A stretch of 64,000 nt of DNA from Brevundimonas fontaquae. Lineage in GTDB: Bacteria; Pseudomonadota; Alphaproteobacteria; Caulobacterales; Caulobacteraceae. Below the pieces are notes generated by a model that made no database searches, was not told the DNA's origin, and saw only the letters and a list, made by a program, of their open reading frames with translations. The position numbers were made by a program, and so were the translations under genes. The first letter of the stretch is position 1. Each line of letters starts with the position of its first letter. Below are positions 1 through 8,244 of the stretch, in pieces. The stretch spans positions 2,790,001 through 2,854,000 of the forward strand of contig NZ_CP070968.1 of the NCBI RefSeq assembly GCF_017086445.1. Reading direction: 5' to 3'.

Positions 1-1
1 G

Positions 2-613
2 CTGCCGCGCTTCTATGATGTGACGGGCGGGGCGGTGACGATCAACGGCGCAGACGTGCGCGCGCTTCGCATCCATGACCTGCGCGACCACATCGCCCTG
101 GTGACGCAGGAGCCCTTCCTGTTCGACGACACCATCGCCGCCAACATCGCCTACGGCCGGCCGGGCGCGACGCAGGCGCAGATCGAGGACGCCGCGCGGT
201 CCGCCGCCGCCCACGACTTCATCACCGCCCTGCCGCAAGGCTACGACACACGCGCGGGCGAGGCGGGTCTGCGCCTGTCGGGCGGCCAGCGCCAGCGGAT
301 CGCCATCGCCCGCGCCTTCGTCAAGGATGCGCCGATCCTGCTGCTGGACGAGGCCACCAGCGCCCTGGACACCGAGAGCGAGGCCCTGGTCCAGGCGGCG
401 CTGGAGCGGCTGATGCAGGGCCGCGCCACCCTGATGATCGCCCACCGCCTGTCCACCGTCCGGAACGCCGACCGCATCTATGTGATCGAGGCCGGCCGCG
501 TGGTCGAGGAAGGCGCGCACGACGCCCTGGTCGCCAGAGGCGGCCTCTATTCCCGGCTGGCGCGCCAGCAGTCGCTGGACGGCGCCCCGGCCACGGTCGA
601 GACCGTCGCGTGA
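2..613 (+). CDS. ABC exporter ATP-binding domain, C-terminal part (MsbA-like), 5' truncated
   Basis: The frame is open from base 2, so the 203 visible residues are the C-terminal part of a longer protein and Walker A lies outside the window. Seen in order: a Q-loop (VTQEPFLF), the ABC signature LSGGQRQR, Walker B (ILLLDEATSALD) and the switch histidine (AHRLS). This is the nucleotide-binding domain of an ABC exporter that fuses membrane and ATPase halves. The three following genes are a DUF374 acyltransferase, kdtA and lpxK, so the likely substrate is lipid A or LPS core flipped across the inner membrane, as for MsbA. That substrate is inferred from context; other type IV ABC exporters share these motifs. 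The stop overlaps the next start (GTGA), which implies co-translation. Confidence 0.88.
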   Translation: MPRFYDVTGGAVTINGADVRALRIHDLRDHIALVTQEPFLFDDTIAANIAYGRPGATQAQIEDAARSAAAHDFITALPQGYDTRAGEAGLRLSGGQRQRIAIARAFVKDAPILLLDEATSALDTESEALVQAALERLMQGRATLMIAHRLSTVRNADRIYVIEAGRVVEEGAHDALVARGGLYSRLARQQSLDGAPATVETVA

Positions 614-1293
614 GGCCGTTTCGCAATCCCGTCGTCCAGTCCGCCCTGGCCTGGACCCTGGCGCAGTGGATGCGGTTCTGCATCAAGACCATCCGTTGGA
701 CCCACGAGAACCAGGCGGTCGCGGAAAAGGTCTGGGACCAAGGGGGCGGCGTTCTGTGTGTCTTCTGGCATTCTCGCATCGGCCTGGCGCCCGCGTGCTG
801 GCCGCTGGACCGGGCGCAACCGGCCAAGGCCCTGATCTCGCTATCCGCAGACGGCGAGTTCATCGCCAAGGCCGTGGCGCGTCAAGGCTTCCCCGCCGTG
901 CGTGGATCGTCAGCCAACAAGGACAAGGCCGCAGCCGCCAAGGGCGGGGCTCAGGCTCTGCGTGACGGACTGAAACAACTGAAGGTCGGCGCCCTGGCGA
1001 TTACGCCCGATGGGCCGCGCGGCCCGGCGAACGTCATGGCCGAGGGCCTGCCGCTGATGGCGAAATTGTCCAAGGCGCCCGCCCTTTTCATCGGCATGTC
1101 GTGCAATCCGGCGATCCGGCTGAAGAGCTGGGACCGGGCCATTCTGCCTCTGCCCTTCGGCAAGGGCGCGATCGTCTGGGACCGCACCGACTTCCCCGCC
1201 GAGGCCAACATGGCCGATGTCGTGGCCGATTGGACCGCGCGGCTGAACGCCGTCGAGGCGCGGGCCGATGCGATCACGGGCCTGAAGCCGTGA
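610..1293 (+). CDS. DUF374 lysophospholipid acyltransferase-like protein
   Basis: A protein of 227 residues starting at GTG inside a GTGA overlap with the ABC exporter. It carries the DUF374 pattern: FWHSRIGLAP near residue 55, SLSADGEFIA, RGSS, and the TPDGPRGP block near residue 135. DUF374 proteins resemble the LPLAT acyltransferase family, with the HSRIGLAP segment replacing the usual HX4D motif, and are generally taken to act on lipids at the inner membrane. Its position between a lipid exporter and kdtA suggests a role in acylating lipid A or a related lipid. The exact acyl acceptor cannot be read from sequence. Confidence 0.85.
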   Translation: MRPFRNPVVQSALAWTLAQWMRFCIKTIRWTHENQAVAEKVWDQGGGVLCVFWHSRIGLAPACWPLDRAQPAKALISLSADGEFIAKAVARQGFPAVRGSSANKDKAAAAKGGAQALRDGLKQLKVGALAITPDGPRGPANVMAEGLPLMAKLSKAPALFIGMSCNPAIRLKSWDRAILPLPFGKGAIVWDRTDFPAEANMADVVADWTARLNAVEARADAITGLKP

Positions 1294-1303
1294 GGATGCA
1301 GCC

Positions 1304-2596
1304 GTGACGCCGCTGCCGCTGATCGCCTATCGGCTGGCGACGCGCGCGCTGGAGCCGCTGGCCCCGCGCCTGCTGGATGCGCGCGCCAGGCGGGGCAAGG
1401 AAGACCCGGTGCGGGTGGACGAGCGGATGGGCTTCACCCGCACCCCGCGCCCCGAAGGTGATCTGGTCTGGCTGCACGGCGTCAGCGTGGGCGAGAGCCT
1501 GTCGCTGCTGCCCGTGGTCGAGCGGCTGACGAAAGCGCGGCCCGACCTGACCGTTCTGGTCACCTCCAGCACCGTGACCTCGGCGCATATTCTGGCCGAA
1601 CGGCTGCCGGCAGGCGTGATCCACCAATATGCGCCGGTCGATGCGCCGGGCGTGGTCGAGCGGTTCCTGAACCATTGGCGACCCAGTTTGGCGGTCTTTG
1701 TCGAAAGCGAACTGTGGCCCAATCTTTTGCTGGAGGCGCGTCGGCGAGGCGTGAAACTGGCCCTGGTCAGCGCGCGGATCACCGAAAAGACGGTCGAGGG
1801 CTGGGCGCGGTTTCCAGCCTCCGCGCAGGCGCTGACCGGCGCCTTTGATCTAGTCCTGCCGCAGGATGCGATCTCGGCCCAGCGGCTGGAGAGCCTGGGC
1901 GCGCGGATCGACGGGCTGGTGAATCTGAAACTGTCCGGCGAGGCCTTGCCCCACGACCCCGCCGCCTTCAGCCGTTTGAGCGCCGCCATCGGCGACCGGC
2001 CGGTGATCGTCGCCGCCAGCACCCATGAGGGCGAAGAGATCGCCATCGTGCGCGCGCTGGACCATTTGAGTGAACGGGTCTGCCTGATCCTGACGCCACG
2101 TCATCCCGAGCGGGGGGCGCACATCGCCCAGGCGCTTCAACACGACGGCTACGCCTTCGCCATGCGCTCGCGGGGCGAGACGATCGCGCCGGACACCGAC
2201 ATCTATCTGGCCGACACCCTGAACGAGATGGGTCTGTTCCTGCGCCTCGCCGATGTGGTGGTGATGGGGGGCTCGTTTGCGCCCGCCATCGGCCTGCCCC
2301 CCGTCGGCGGGCACAATCCGCTGGAGCCCGCGCGGCTGGGCAAGCCGACGATCACGGGGCCGGATGCGTCCAACTGGGCGCCGGTGACTGCGGCCCTGGT
2401 CGAGGCGGGGGGCCTGGCCCTGGTTCAGGCGCCGTCCGACCTGCCCGGCGTGATCGAACCCCTGCTGGAAGATCTGAACGCGGCCAAGGCCATGGGCGAA
2501 CGCGGGCGTCGCGCAGCGGTCGAGGCCGGAGGCGGGTTGGAGCGACTGTGGGCGCTGCTGTCACCGCTGATGCCGCAGAGGCAGGGCCGGCGATGA
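1304..2596 (+). CDS. kdtA: 3-deoxy-D-manno-octulosonic acid (Kdo) transferase
   Basis: A protein of 430 residues, normal for WaaA/KdtA, which transfers Kdo from CMP-Kdo to lipid IV-A at the cytoplasmic face of the inner membrane. The N-terminal glycosyltransferase lobe contains WLHGVSVGES, with the expected catalytic Glu at residue 64, and FVESELWPNLL. The C-terminal lobe carries GGSFAPAIGLPPVGGHNPLEP, which fits the CMP-Kdo binding region. The start is GTG, preceded by GAGGA. The stop overlaps lpxK by ATGA. The number of Kdo residues added cannot be told from sequence. Confidence 0.94.
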   Translation: MTPLPLIAYRLATRALEPLAPRLLDARARRGKEDPVRVDERMGFTRTPRPEGDLVWLHGVSVGESLSLLPVVERLTKARPDLTVLVTSSTVTSAHILAERLPAGVIHQYAPVDAPGVVERFLNHWRPSLAVFVESELWPNLLLEARRRGVKLALVSARITEKTVEGWARFPASAQALTGAFDLVLPQDAISAQRLESLGARIDGLVNLKLSGEALPHDPAAFSRLSAAIGDRPVIVAASTHEGEEIAIVRALDHLSERVCLILTPRHPERGAHIAQALQHDGYAFAMRSRGETIAPDTDIYLADTLNEMGLFLRLADVVVMGGSFAPAIGLPPVGGHNPLEPARLGKPTITGPDASNWAPVTAALVEAGGLALVQAPSDLPGVIEPLLEDLNAAKAMGERGRRAAVEAGGGLERLWALLSPLMPQRQGRR

Positions 2597-3609
2597 AGCT
2601 GAACACGCCGCGCTGGTGGTATGTGCGCGACAGCAACCACGCCCGAATGACGCGCACGGCGCTGAAACCACTGGGCTGGATCTGGGCCGCCGTGACCGCG
2701 CGTCGGATCGCCAAGACGGCGCCGGTCGACCCCGGCTGCGCGATCATTTCGGTCGGCAATCTGACGGTCGGCGGATCGGGCAAGACGCCGGTCGCGCGCG
2801 AAACCCTGCGGCTGCTGCGCGCGACGGGGGTCGAGGCGCAAGGCCTGTCGCGCGGCTATGGCGGGCGGCTGGAGGGGCCGGTCCGGGTCGATCCTCAAAT
2901 CCATACGGCCGACGATGTCGGGGACGAGCCGCTGATGCTGGCGCAGGGGGCGCCGGTCTGGATCGCGCGCGATCGCGTGGCGGGCGCCAGGACCGCCGTC
3001 GCGGATGGAGCGCAGGCTCTGGTGCTGGACGACGGCCATCAGAACCCGGCGCTGAAAAAGACCGTCAGCCTGATCGTCGTGGACGGCGAGACGCGCGGTG
3101 ACGAATGGCCGTTTGGAGAGGGGTCGGTGTTCCCTTCAGGCCCGATGCGCGAGCCGCTGAAGGCCGGGCTGGCGCGCGCCGACGCCGTGGTTGTCATGCT
3201 GCCGACCGATGTCGAAGAGCCCGATCCCGAACTGCTGGCCGTGTTCGGCGCTCTGCCCGTCTTCGTCGCGCGCCTGACGCCCGAGGGGCCGCCGCCGTCG
3301 GGGCTCCAGGTCGGGTTCGCCGGCATCGCCAAGCCCTGGAAGGTCGAGCGGTCGCTGAAGGCGGCGGGCTGCGACCTGGTCGACTTCGTCCCCTTCCCCG
3401 ACCACGCGGCCTATAGCGACGCCAACATGACGTTCCTGACCGACCGGGCGGCGGTGTTCGACGCTGGCCTGGTCACGACCGAGAAAGACTGGGTCCGGCT
3501 GACGCCCGAGCAGCGCAAGGACGTCGTCCCCTGGCCGGTCGTCGCCCGGTTCGAGGACGAGGCGGCTTTCGCCGCCTTCCTGCGCGAGAGGATTCAGTCG
3601 GCGCGATAG
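2593..3609 (+). CDS. lpxK: Tetraacyldisaccharide 4'-kinase
   Basis: LpxK phosphorylates the 4' position of the lipid A disaccharide to make lipid IV-A, the substrate of KdtA encoded just upstream. The protein has 338 residues, a hydrophobic N-terminal stretch (about 26-36) and a P-loop GNLTVGGSGKTP at about 55-66. LSRGYGG and VLDDGHQNP follow, both characteristic of the family. The ATG at 2593 is chosen over an in-frame start 45 nt upstream because it gives an ATGA overlap with kdtA and matches the usual N-terminus. The last 16 nt overlap the convergent amidohydrolase gene. Confidence 0.94.
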   Translation: MKLNTPRWWYVRDSNHARMTRTALKPLGWIWAAVTARRIAKTAPVDPGCAIISVGNLTVGGSGKTPVARETLRLLRATGVEAQGLSRGYGGRLEGPVRVDPQIHTADDVGDEPLMLAQGAPVWIARDRVAGARTAVADGAQALVLDDGHQNPALKKTVSLIVVDGETRGDEWPFGEGSVFPSGPMREPLKAGLARADAVVVMLPTDVEEPDPELLAVFGALPVFVARLTPEGPPPSGLQVGFAGIAKPWKVERSLKAAGCDLVDFVPFPDHAAYSDANMTFLTDRAAVFDAGLVTTEKDWVRLTPEQRKDVVPWPVVARFEDEAAFAAFLRERIQSAR

Positions 3610-4919
3610 ACGACGCCGGACTTCATCACGAACTTCATCCGCTCCAGCTCGGTCACGTCCGTCAGCGGATCGCCCGAGACGGCGACGATGTCGGCGGGCA
3701 TGCCTACGGCGATCTTCCCGGCCTCATTGGCGATGCGCAGGTGTTCGGCGGCGCCGACGGTGGCGGCCTGGATGGCCTCAAGCGGGCTCAGGCCGGCGCG
3801 GACCAGAAGCGCGAACTCCTGGGCGTTGTCGCCGTGGGCCGAGACGCCCGAATCGGTGCCGAAGGCGATCTTGACCCCGCCCTCATGCGCGCGGCGCGCC
3901 ATGTCCAGCATTTTGGGACCGGCCTCCAGCGCCTTGGCCGTCTGGGCGGGGGTGAAGAAGTTGTCGGGGCCGGAGGCGATGCGCGCCACGAAATCGCCAG
4001 CCAGCAGCGTCGGGATCAGCCAGGCGCCGTTCGACTTGAACAGGCGGATCGACTGATCGTCCAGATAGGTGCCATGTTCGATGGAATCGCCGCCGGCCCG
4101 CAGGAAGGCGTTGATGCCGTCCACCCCGTGGGCATGCGCCGTCACCTGGCGGCCCATGCGGTGGGCGCTGCCGACGATGGCGGACAGTTCGTCGTCGCTG
4201 AACTGCTGGTTCAGGCCGGCGGCGGTGTTGGACAGCACACCGCCCGTCGCGGTGATCTTGATGATGTCGGCGCCGGCGCGAACCTGGGTGCGCACGGCCC
4301 GCATGCAGTCCTCAGGTCCCGAGCAGATGCTTTCGGACGACAGCAGGTGCATGACGTCCTCGCGATAGCCGTTGATGTCGCCATGCCCGCCGTGGATCGA
4401 AACCGACGACCCCGCCGCAATGATACGCGGTCCCGGCACATCGCCATTCCGAACGGCGTTTCGCAGGGCGAAGATGGCCTGGTTCGAGGCGCCCAAATCC
4501 GCCACCGTCGTAAAGCCCGCCATCAGGGTGCGACGCGCATAGCGGGCGCCGACCATCGCCTGGTCCGCGTCCGAAAGCGTCACCTCTTCGAGGCGTGCAT
4601 TGGGGTTCTGCTGGCCGGTCAAATGGACGTGGCTGTCGATCAGACCGGGCAGGACAAAGGCCTGGCGCAGGTCCACGACCTTGCCTTGAGAAGGGTCGCC
4701 GACGAAGCCGTCGCGCACTTCAACGACCTGGTTCCCTCTGATCACGAGAGTTTTATCGCGCTGCACAACGCCGTTCGACGGATCCGCAAGCAACCTTCCG
4801 GCTTCAACGAACGTTGTATTGGGTTGCGTCGAAACGCCTGTGGCCACGGGGGTTTGCTGGGCGTGAGCGCTTACCGCCGACGCCATCAGCGCCGCCAGCG
4901 CGATTCCGAAACGCTTCAT
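3594..4919 (-). CDS. Secreted metal-dependent amidohydrolase (imidazolonepropionase-like)
   Basis: A protein of 441 residues with a clear signal peptide (MKRFGIALAALMASAVSAHA) and likely cleavage near residue 20, so it should act in the periplasm. It has the amidohydrolase TIM-barrel pattern: PGLIDSHVHL with His97 and His99, a metal-site HAHG, an IEHG motif and FGTDSG near the C-terminus. Related proteins are often annotated as Xaa-Pro dipeptidase-like or prolidase-type amidohydrolases; the true substrate is unknown. The chosen ATG has GGGGAGA just upstream and starts the signal peptide, so the longer in-frame extension is rejected. It is divergent from the L,D-transpeptidase gene. Confidence 0.88.
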   Translation of the reverse strand: MKRFGIALAALMASAVSAHAQQTPVATGVSTQPNTTFVEAGRLLADPSNGVVQRDKTLVIRGNQVVEVRDGFVGDPSQGKVVDLRQAFVLPGLIDSHVHLTGQQNPNARLEEVTLSDADQAMVGARYARRTLMAGFTTVADLGASNQAIFALRNAVRNGDVPGPRIIAAGSSVSIHGGHGDINGYREDVMHLLSSESICSGPEDCMRAVRTQVRAGADIIKITATGGVLSNTAAGLNQQFSDDELSAIVGSAHRMGRQVTAHAHGVDGINAFLRAGGDSIEHGTYLDDQSIRLFKSNGAWLIPTLLAGDFVARIASGPDNFFTPAQTAKALEAGPKMLDMARRAHEGGVKIAFGTDSGVSAHGDNAQEFALLVRAGLSPLEAIQAATVGAAEHLRIANEAGKIAVGMPADIVAVSGDPLTDVTELERMKFVMKSGVVYRAD

Positions 4920-5033
4920 CGATCTCTCCCCGCGACGCGTCGGCCGCAAAAATGCCCCACAAGGCTCAGGTTGCCTCGCCCGTAACCACCTGAAACAAAC
5001 ACGCCTCAAGACCAACCGCAACGAGGGCGTCGC

Positions 5034-5723
5034 ATGCGGCTATCGAGACGAGGACTTATTCTGGGCGGATCGGCCATGCTGGCGGGATGCGCCAGCGCGA
5101 GCGCTACGGCGCCGCTGACGACGGCTCAGAACGGAACTCCGATCGCCATGCCACAGGTCGGTCTGCCCACGGTCCAGACCTCCGCTGTGACGCCGCCGCT
5201 GGATCCGCGTGGTCACGTTCGCAAGGACCTGATGGAGCGCGCCATGACCGCGCTGGACACCCATCATCACCGCCTGCCTCTGCGTGACCGGATGTATTTG
5301 GTCGACTTCCAGAAGTTTTCGGGCGAGGAGCGGCTCTATGAGGTCGACCTGATCGCGGGTGAAGTGAAGGTGCTGCGCACCTGCCACGGCCGGGGATCGG
5401 ATCCCAGCCACACCGGCTATGCCCAGCGCTTTTCCAACACGCCGGATTCCAACATGTCCTCGATCGGCGCCTATGCGACGGCGGGCGCCAACTGGGGCGC
5501 GCAACAGGGGCCGAACGTGCTGCTGGACGGGCTGGAATACACCAACGACAGGGCGCGCGAGCGGGCCATCATCATCCACGGCGCCGACTACGCCGATCCC
5601 GACTTCCTGGCGCGCGAAGGCAAGCTGGGTCGCAGCTACGGCTGTTTCTCGGTCGCTCACACCGACCTGCCGGCGTTGCGCGAACGCATGGGCGAAGGCC
5701 GGCTGCTGTTCGCAGCGGCCTAA
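5034..5723 (+). CDS. Murein L,D-transpeptidase catalytic-domain lipoprotein (YkuD_2 type)
   Basis: A protein of 229 residues. The N-terminus has twin arginines (RR at 5-6) and a lipobox LAGC with Cys19, so it is probably a Tat- or Sec-exported lipoprotein. The C-terminal half carries IIIHGADYADP (His182) and GRSYGCFSV, with the catalytic Cys at 204. This pattern belongs to the YkuD_2 branch of L,D-transpeptidases, which rework peptidoglycan cross-links or attach proteins to murein. Whether this member is a transpeptidase or a hydrolase is not known. It ends 3 nt from the convergent toxin gene. Confidence 0.85.
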   Translation: MRLSRRGLILGGSAMLAGCASASATAPLTTAQNGTPIAMPQVGLPTVQTSAVTPPLDPRGHVRKDLMERAMTALDTHHHRLPLRDRMYLVDFQKFSGEERLYEVDLIAGEVKVLRTCHGRGSDPSHTGYAQRFSNTPDSNMSSIGAYATAGANWGAQQGPNVLLDGLEYTNDRARERAIIIHGADYADPDFLAREGKLGRSYGCFSVAHTDLPALRERMGEGRLLFAAA

Positions 5724-5726
5724 GGC

Positions 5727-6002
5727 CTAGCGCTCGGGCCGTCGGGCGGAGTGGCGGATGGTGATGATGCGGATTTCGTCGGCCAGGATAGCGTATCGGA
5801 TCACATAGGGGCGGATCGAAACAGCCTCGCGAAGCCCATGCCTGATCTGCCTGCCACGGTCGGGAAAGGCGTTCAGGCTTTCAGCCAGATCAATTAGACG
5901 AACGGCCAGACGGATCGCAGCGGGAAGGCTGAAGCCCTGCACATAGGATTGAATGGCGATCAGGTCTTCCCGAGCTTGCTCGGTCCAGACTACTCGCCGC
6001 AT
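5727..6002 (-). CDS. RelE/ParE-family toxin of a type II toxin-antitoxin module
   Basis: A protein of 91 residues with the ParE/RelE pattern: an N-terminal VVWTEQAREDLIAIQSYV, a helical middle, RPYVIRYAILADEIRIITIRH and a final arginine-rich tail. ParE toxins poison DNA gyrase while RelE toxins cleave mRNA on ribosomes. The long helix and the IRHSARRPE ending fit ParE better. The ATG at 6002 is chosen because it begins the conserved strand and overlaps the antitoxin end by 13 nt, as is usual in these modules. The module lies between purD and the L,D-transpeptidase gene. Confidence 0.87.
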   Translation of the reverse strand: MRRVVWTEQAREDLIAIQSYVQGFSLPAAIRLAVRLIDLAESLNAFPDRGRQIRHGLREAVSIRPYVIRYAILADEIRIITIRHSARRPER

Positions 6003-6190
6003 TTCGGCGGCGGGAGCGGATTGTCCGCTCCCCACGACAGAAGCCAGCGCTTCATCGCCTCATGACTGATGATCCGTCCCGCCTCGATGTCGGCAAGGCC
6101 GCGCAGCGTCGCCGCCTCGTCGGCCTCGTCGTCGGGGATGTCGAAGATGCCGGGCTCTTCGTCTTCATCGTGGGATGCGGGATGCGCCAT
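5990..6190 (-). CDS. Antitoxin partner of the ParE-type toxin
   Basis: A protein of 66 residues, too short for many gene callers. An acidic N-terminal half (DEDEEPGIFDIPDDEADEA) is followed by ADIEAGRIISHEAMKRWLLSWG. That last segment resembles the C-terminal toxin-binding tail of ParD-like or prevent-host-death antitoxins that precede ParE toxins. No clear ribbon-helix-helix region is visible in the N-terminal half, so DNA binding is uncertain. It starts 32 nt downstream of purD on the same strand and overlaps the toxin by 13 nt. The role is inferred mainly from gene order, size and the C-terminal motif. Confidence 0.78.
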   Translation of the reverse strand: MAHPASHDEDEEPGIFDIPDDEADEAATLRGLADIEAGRIISHEAMKRWLLSWGADNPLPPPKCGE

Positions 6191-6222
6191 AGGCGGGCCT
6201 CTATCACATCCCGCCGATACGG

Positions 6223-7497
6223 TCAGCCGCGATCCAAAGCGCGCCAGCCGATGTCGGAGCGGTTGAAGCCGCCCGGCCAGTCGATCTTGAGGATGGCGGC
6301 ATAGGCGCGTTCGCGGGCCTGGGCGATGTCGTCGCCCTCGGCGCAGACGTTCAGGACGCGCCCGCCCGAGGCGGCCAGCAAGCCGTCGTCGCGGCGCTTG
6401 GTTCCGGCGTGGAAGACCTGGACATGAGGGCCGAAGTCCTGATCGGCGCCGCGAATGATCGAGCCTTCCAGCGGGCTGTCGGGATAGCCCTTGGCGGCCA
6501 TGACCACACAGATCACCGTCTGGGGCTTGAAGGCGGGAGAAGCCAGGCCCGAGACGTCGCCGCGCGCGCAGCCCAGCAGATAGGGGACGATGTCGCCCGC
6601 CATCCGCATCATCAGCACCTGGCATTCCGGGTCGCCGAAGCGAGCGTTGAACTCGACCACCTTGGGGCCGTCCTCGGTCGCCATCAGGCCGGCGTAGAGG
6701 ACGCCGCGATAGGGGGCACCCTCCTCCGCCATCTTGCGGATCGTCGGCTGGACGATCAGCGCGTCGGCCTGCTGCACCAGCTCGGGCGTGAAGACGGGCG
6801 CGGGCGAATAGGCGCCCATGCCGCCGGTGTTCGGACCAAGGTCGCCGTCGAACGCGCGCTTGTGGTCCTGGGCGCCGCCGAACAGAAGGGCGCGTTGACC
6901 GTCGCACAGGGCGAATAGCGAGCCTTCCTCGCCGTCCATGAACTCCTCGATCACGACGCGGGCGCCGGCCGCGCCGAACCGGCCGCCCAGCATCCGTTCG
7001 ATTTCGGCCTCGGCGTCGGGGCGGTCGGGGCTGATAGCCACGCCCTTGCCGGCGGCCAGGCCATCGGCCTTGATGACATAGGGCGGCCGGAACACGTCCA
7101 GCGCCGCCTTAGCGTCCTTGACCGTGTCGTAGACGCCGTAGCCGGCGGTGGGGATTTCGTGCCGTTCAAGGAAGCCCTTCGAAAAGGCCTTCGAGGTTTC
7201 CAGCTGCGCCGCCTTGGCGGTCGGTCCGAAGCAGGGAATGCCGGCCGAGGCCAGCCGGTCAGCCAGACCAGCGGCCAGCGCCACCTCGGGCCCAACAACG
7301 ACCAGATCGGCCTTGATCTCTCTGGCCAGGGCGGCCAGGCCGTCGGCATCGTCCGCCTTGACGGCGCGCAGCTCGCACAGCTTCTCGATGCCAGGGTTGC
7401 CCGGTGCGGCGACCAGGCGCGTGACCAGCGGAGACTGTGCGATCTTCCAGGCCAGGGCGTGTTCGCGGCCGCCCGATCCGACGAGAAGAATGTTCAT
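6223..7497 (-). CDS. purD: Phosphoribosylamine-glycine ligase
   Basis: PurD (GAR synthetase) joins glycine to phosphoribosylamine with ATP, the second step of purine synthesis. The 424-residue length is standard. Visible parts are the N-terminal MNILLVGSGGREHALAWK, the ATP-grasp segment with VIKADGLAAGKGV, the EEFMDGEEGSLFALCDG block, and GPNTGGMGAYSPAP. The ATG at 7497 is used because it begins the conserved N-terminal strand; an in-frame start 12 nt upstream exists. The toxin-antitoxin genes follow on the same strand. Confidence 0.95.
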   Translation of the reverse strand: MNILLVGSGGREHALAWKIAQSPLVTRLVAAPGNPGIEKLCELRAVKADDADGLAALAREIKADLVVVGPEVALAAGLADRLASAGIPCFGPTAKAAQLETSKAFSKGFLERHEIPTAGYGVYDTVKDAKAALDVFRPPYVIKADGLAAGKGVAISPDRPDAEAEIERMLGGRFGAAGARVVIEEFMDGEEGSLFALCDGQRALLFGGAQDHKRAFDGDLGPNTGGMGAYSPAPVFTPELVQQADALIVQPTIRKMAEEGAPYRGVLYAGLMATEDGPKVVEFNARFGDPECQVLMMRMAGDIVPYLLGCARGDVSGLASPAFKPQTVICVVMAAKGYPDSPLEGSIIRGADQDFGPHVQVFHAGTKRRDDGLLAASGGRVLNVCAEGDDIAQARERAYAAILKIDWPGGFNRSDIGWRALDRG

Positions 7498-7570
7498 GAG
7501 ATCGGGCAATGACCGGCCGGCGCCGGCCGGTCAAGCGCCCGTCAGACTTAACGCCGCATTCAGCGTTCAA

Positions 7571-8002
7571 TCAGCGAACGGGCGGGGTCCAGGCCGGCAG
7601 GGCCTGAAGCTGGCCGGGCGTCAAATCGGTGACCAGATCCCGGTCGCCGTTGCGGTCGATCGGAGACACGTCCGCGACCGGAACCAGCACCTTCATGTCG
7701 CCAGGTCCCTCCAGTTCGACGACCAAATGGGTCAGGGCGCCCGAAGCGTCCAGCACGAGGGTTTCGACATCGCCCAGATCGACGTTGGCGCGCGAATACA
7801 GGTCCGCATCCTCCAGCTGATCGCGGGTCATGTTGAAGGCCAAGGCGGCGTTCGAGGCGGCGGCATCGGCCTTCTGCTTCGGCAAGGCGACGGGCGCTGC
7901 GCCCGGCGCAGGGGCCTGGACCACATCGTCGTCGCGATCCGAGCAGGCGAAGACGCCGCCGGTCAGGCACAGAATGGCGGCGAGCGGGACGATGCGCTTC
8001 AT
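7571..8002 (-). CDS. PRC-barrel-like lipoprotein, uncharacterised
   Basis: A protein of 143 residues. The first 20 residues form a signal peptide ending in a VFAC lipobox, so a membrane-anchored lipoprotein is expected. After a low-complexity Ala/Pro linker comes LYSRANVDLGDVETLVLDASGALTHLVVELEG, split here by family logic into a PRC-barrel-like strand pattern; such domains bind partners or electron-transfer components in other proteins. The function here is unknown. The ATG at 8002 begins the signal peptide and is preceded by GGAGG-like sequence (CCAAGGAGGCC on the coding strand). Confidence 0.7.
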   Translation of the reverse strand: MKRIVPLAAILCLTGGVFACSDRDDDVVQAPAPGAAPVALPKQKADAAASNAALAFNMTRDQLEDADLYSRANVDLGDVETLVLDASGALTHLVVELEGPGDMKVLVPVADVSPIDRNGDRDLVTDLTPGQLQALPAWTPPVR

Positions 8003-8018
8003 ACGGCCTCCTTGGGAG

Positions 8019-8180
8019 TTAGAGCAGGGCCGAGACGACATAGACGCCCAGCCCCAGCAGAATAATGCAGCCGATAATCAGCCACGGGCTCATGGCCCCG
8101 CCGCCCCCGGCGCGGCGCGACAGATCGCGCTCGTGCGGGTCACGGTCAGAAGGATCGGTTCCGGGCGGGTCGGCGGCCAT
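8019..8180 (-). CDS. Small single-pass membrane protein (53 aa), hypothetical
   Basis: A 53-residue reading frame: a charged N-terminal half rich in Asp, Arg and Pro, then SPWLIIGCIILLGLGVYVV, one strong transmembrane segment (about 31-50), and a short ALL tail. It sits 16 nt upstream of the PRC-barrel lipoprotein gene on the same strand, and the two could be co-transcribed. The tail-anchored layout is typical of small inner-membrane proteins. No family is recognised. Support is the open frame with an ATG, the good membrane segment and tight spacing to the next gene. Confidence 0.6.
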   Translation of the reverse strand: MAADPPGTDPSDRDPHERDLSRRAGGGGAMSPWLIIGCIILLGLGVYVVSALL

Positions 8181-8244
8181 GAAAGTCGAACGGCAGGGCG
8201 CGCGCAGCGTTCCCGGGCGGATCGACGCAGGCTAGGATGTCTTC

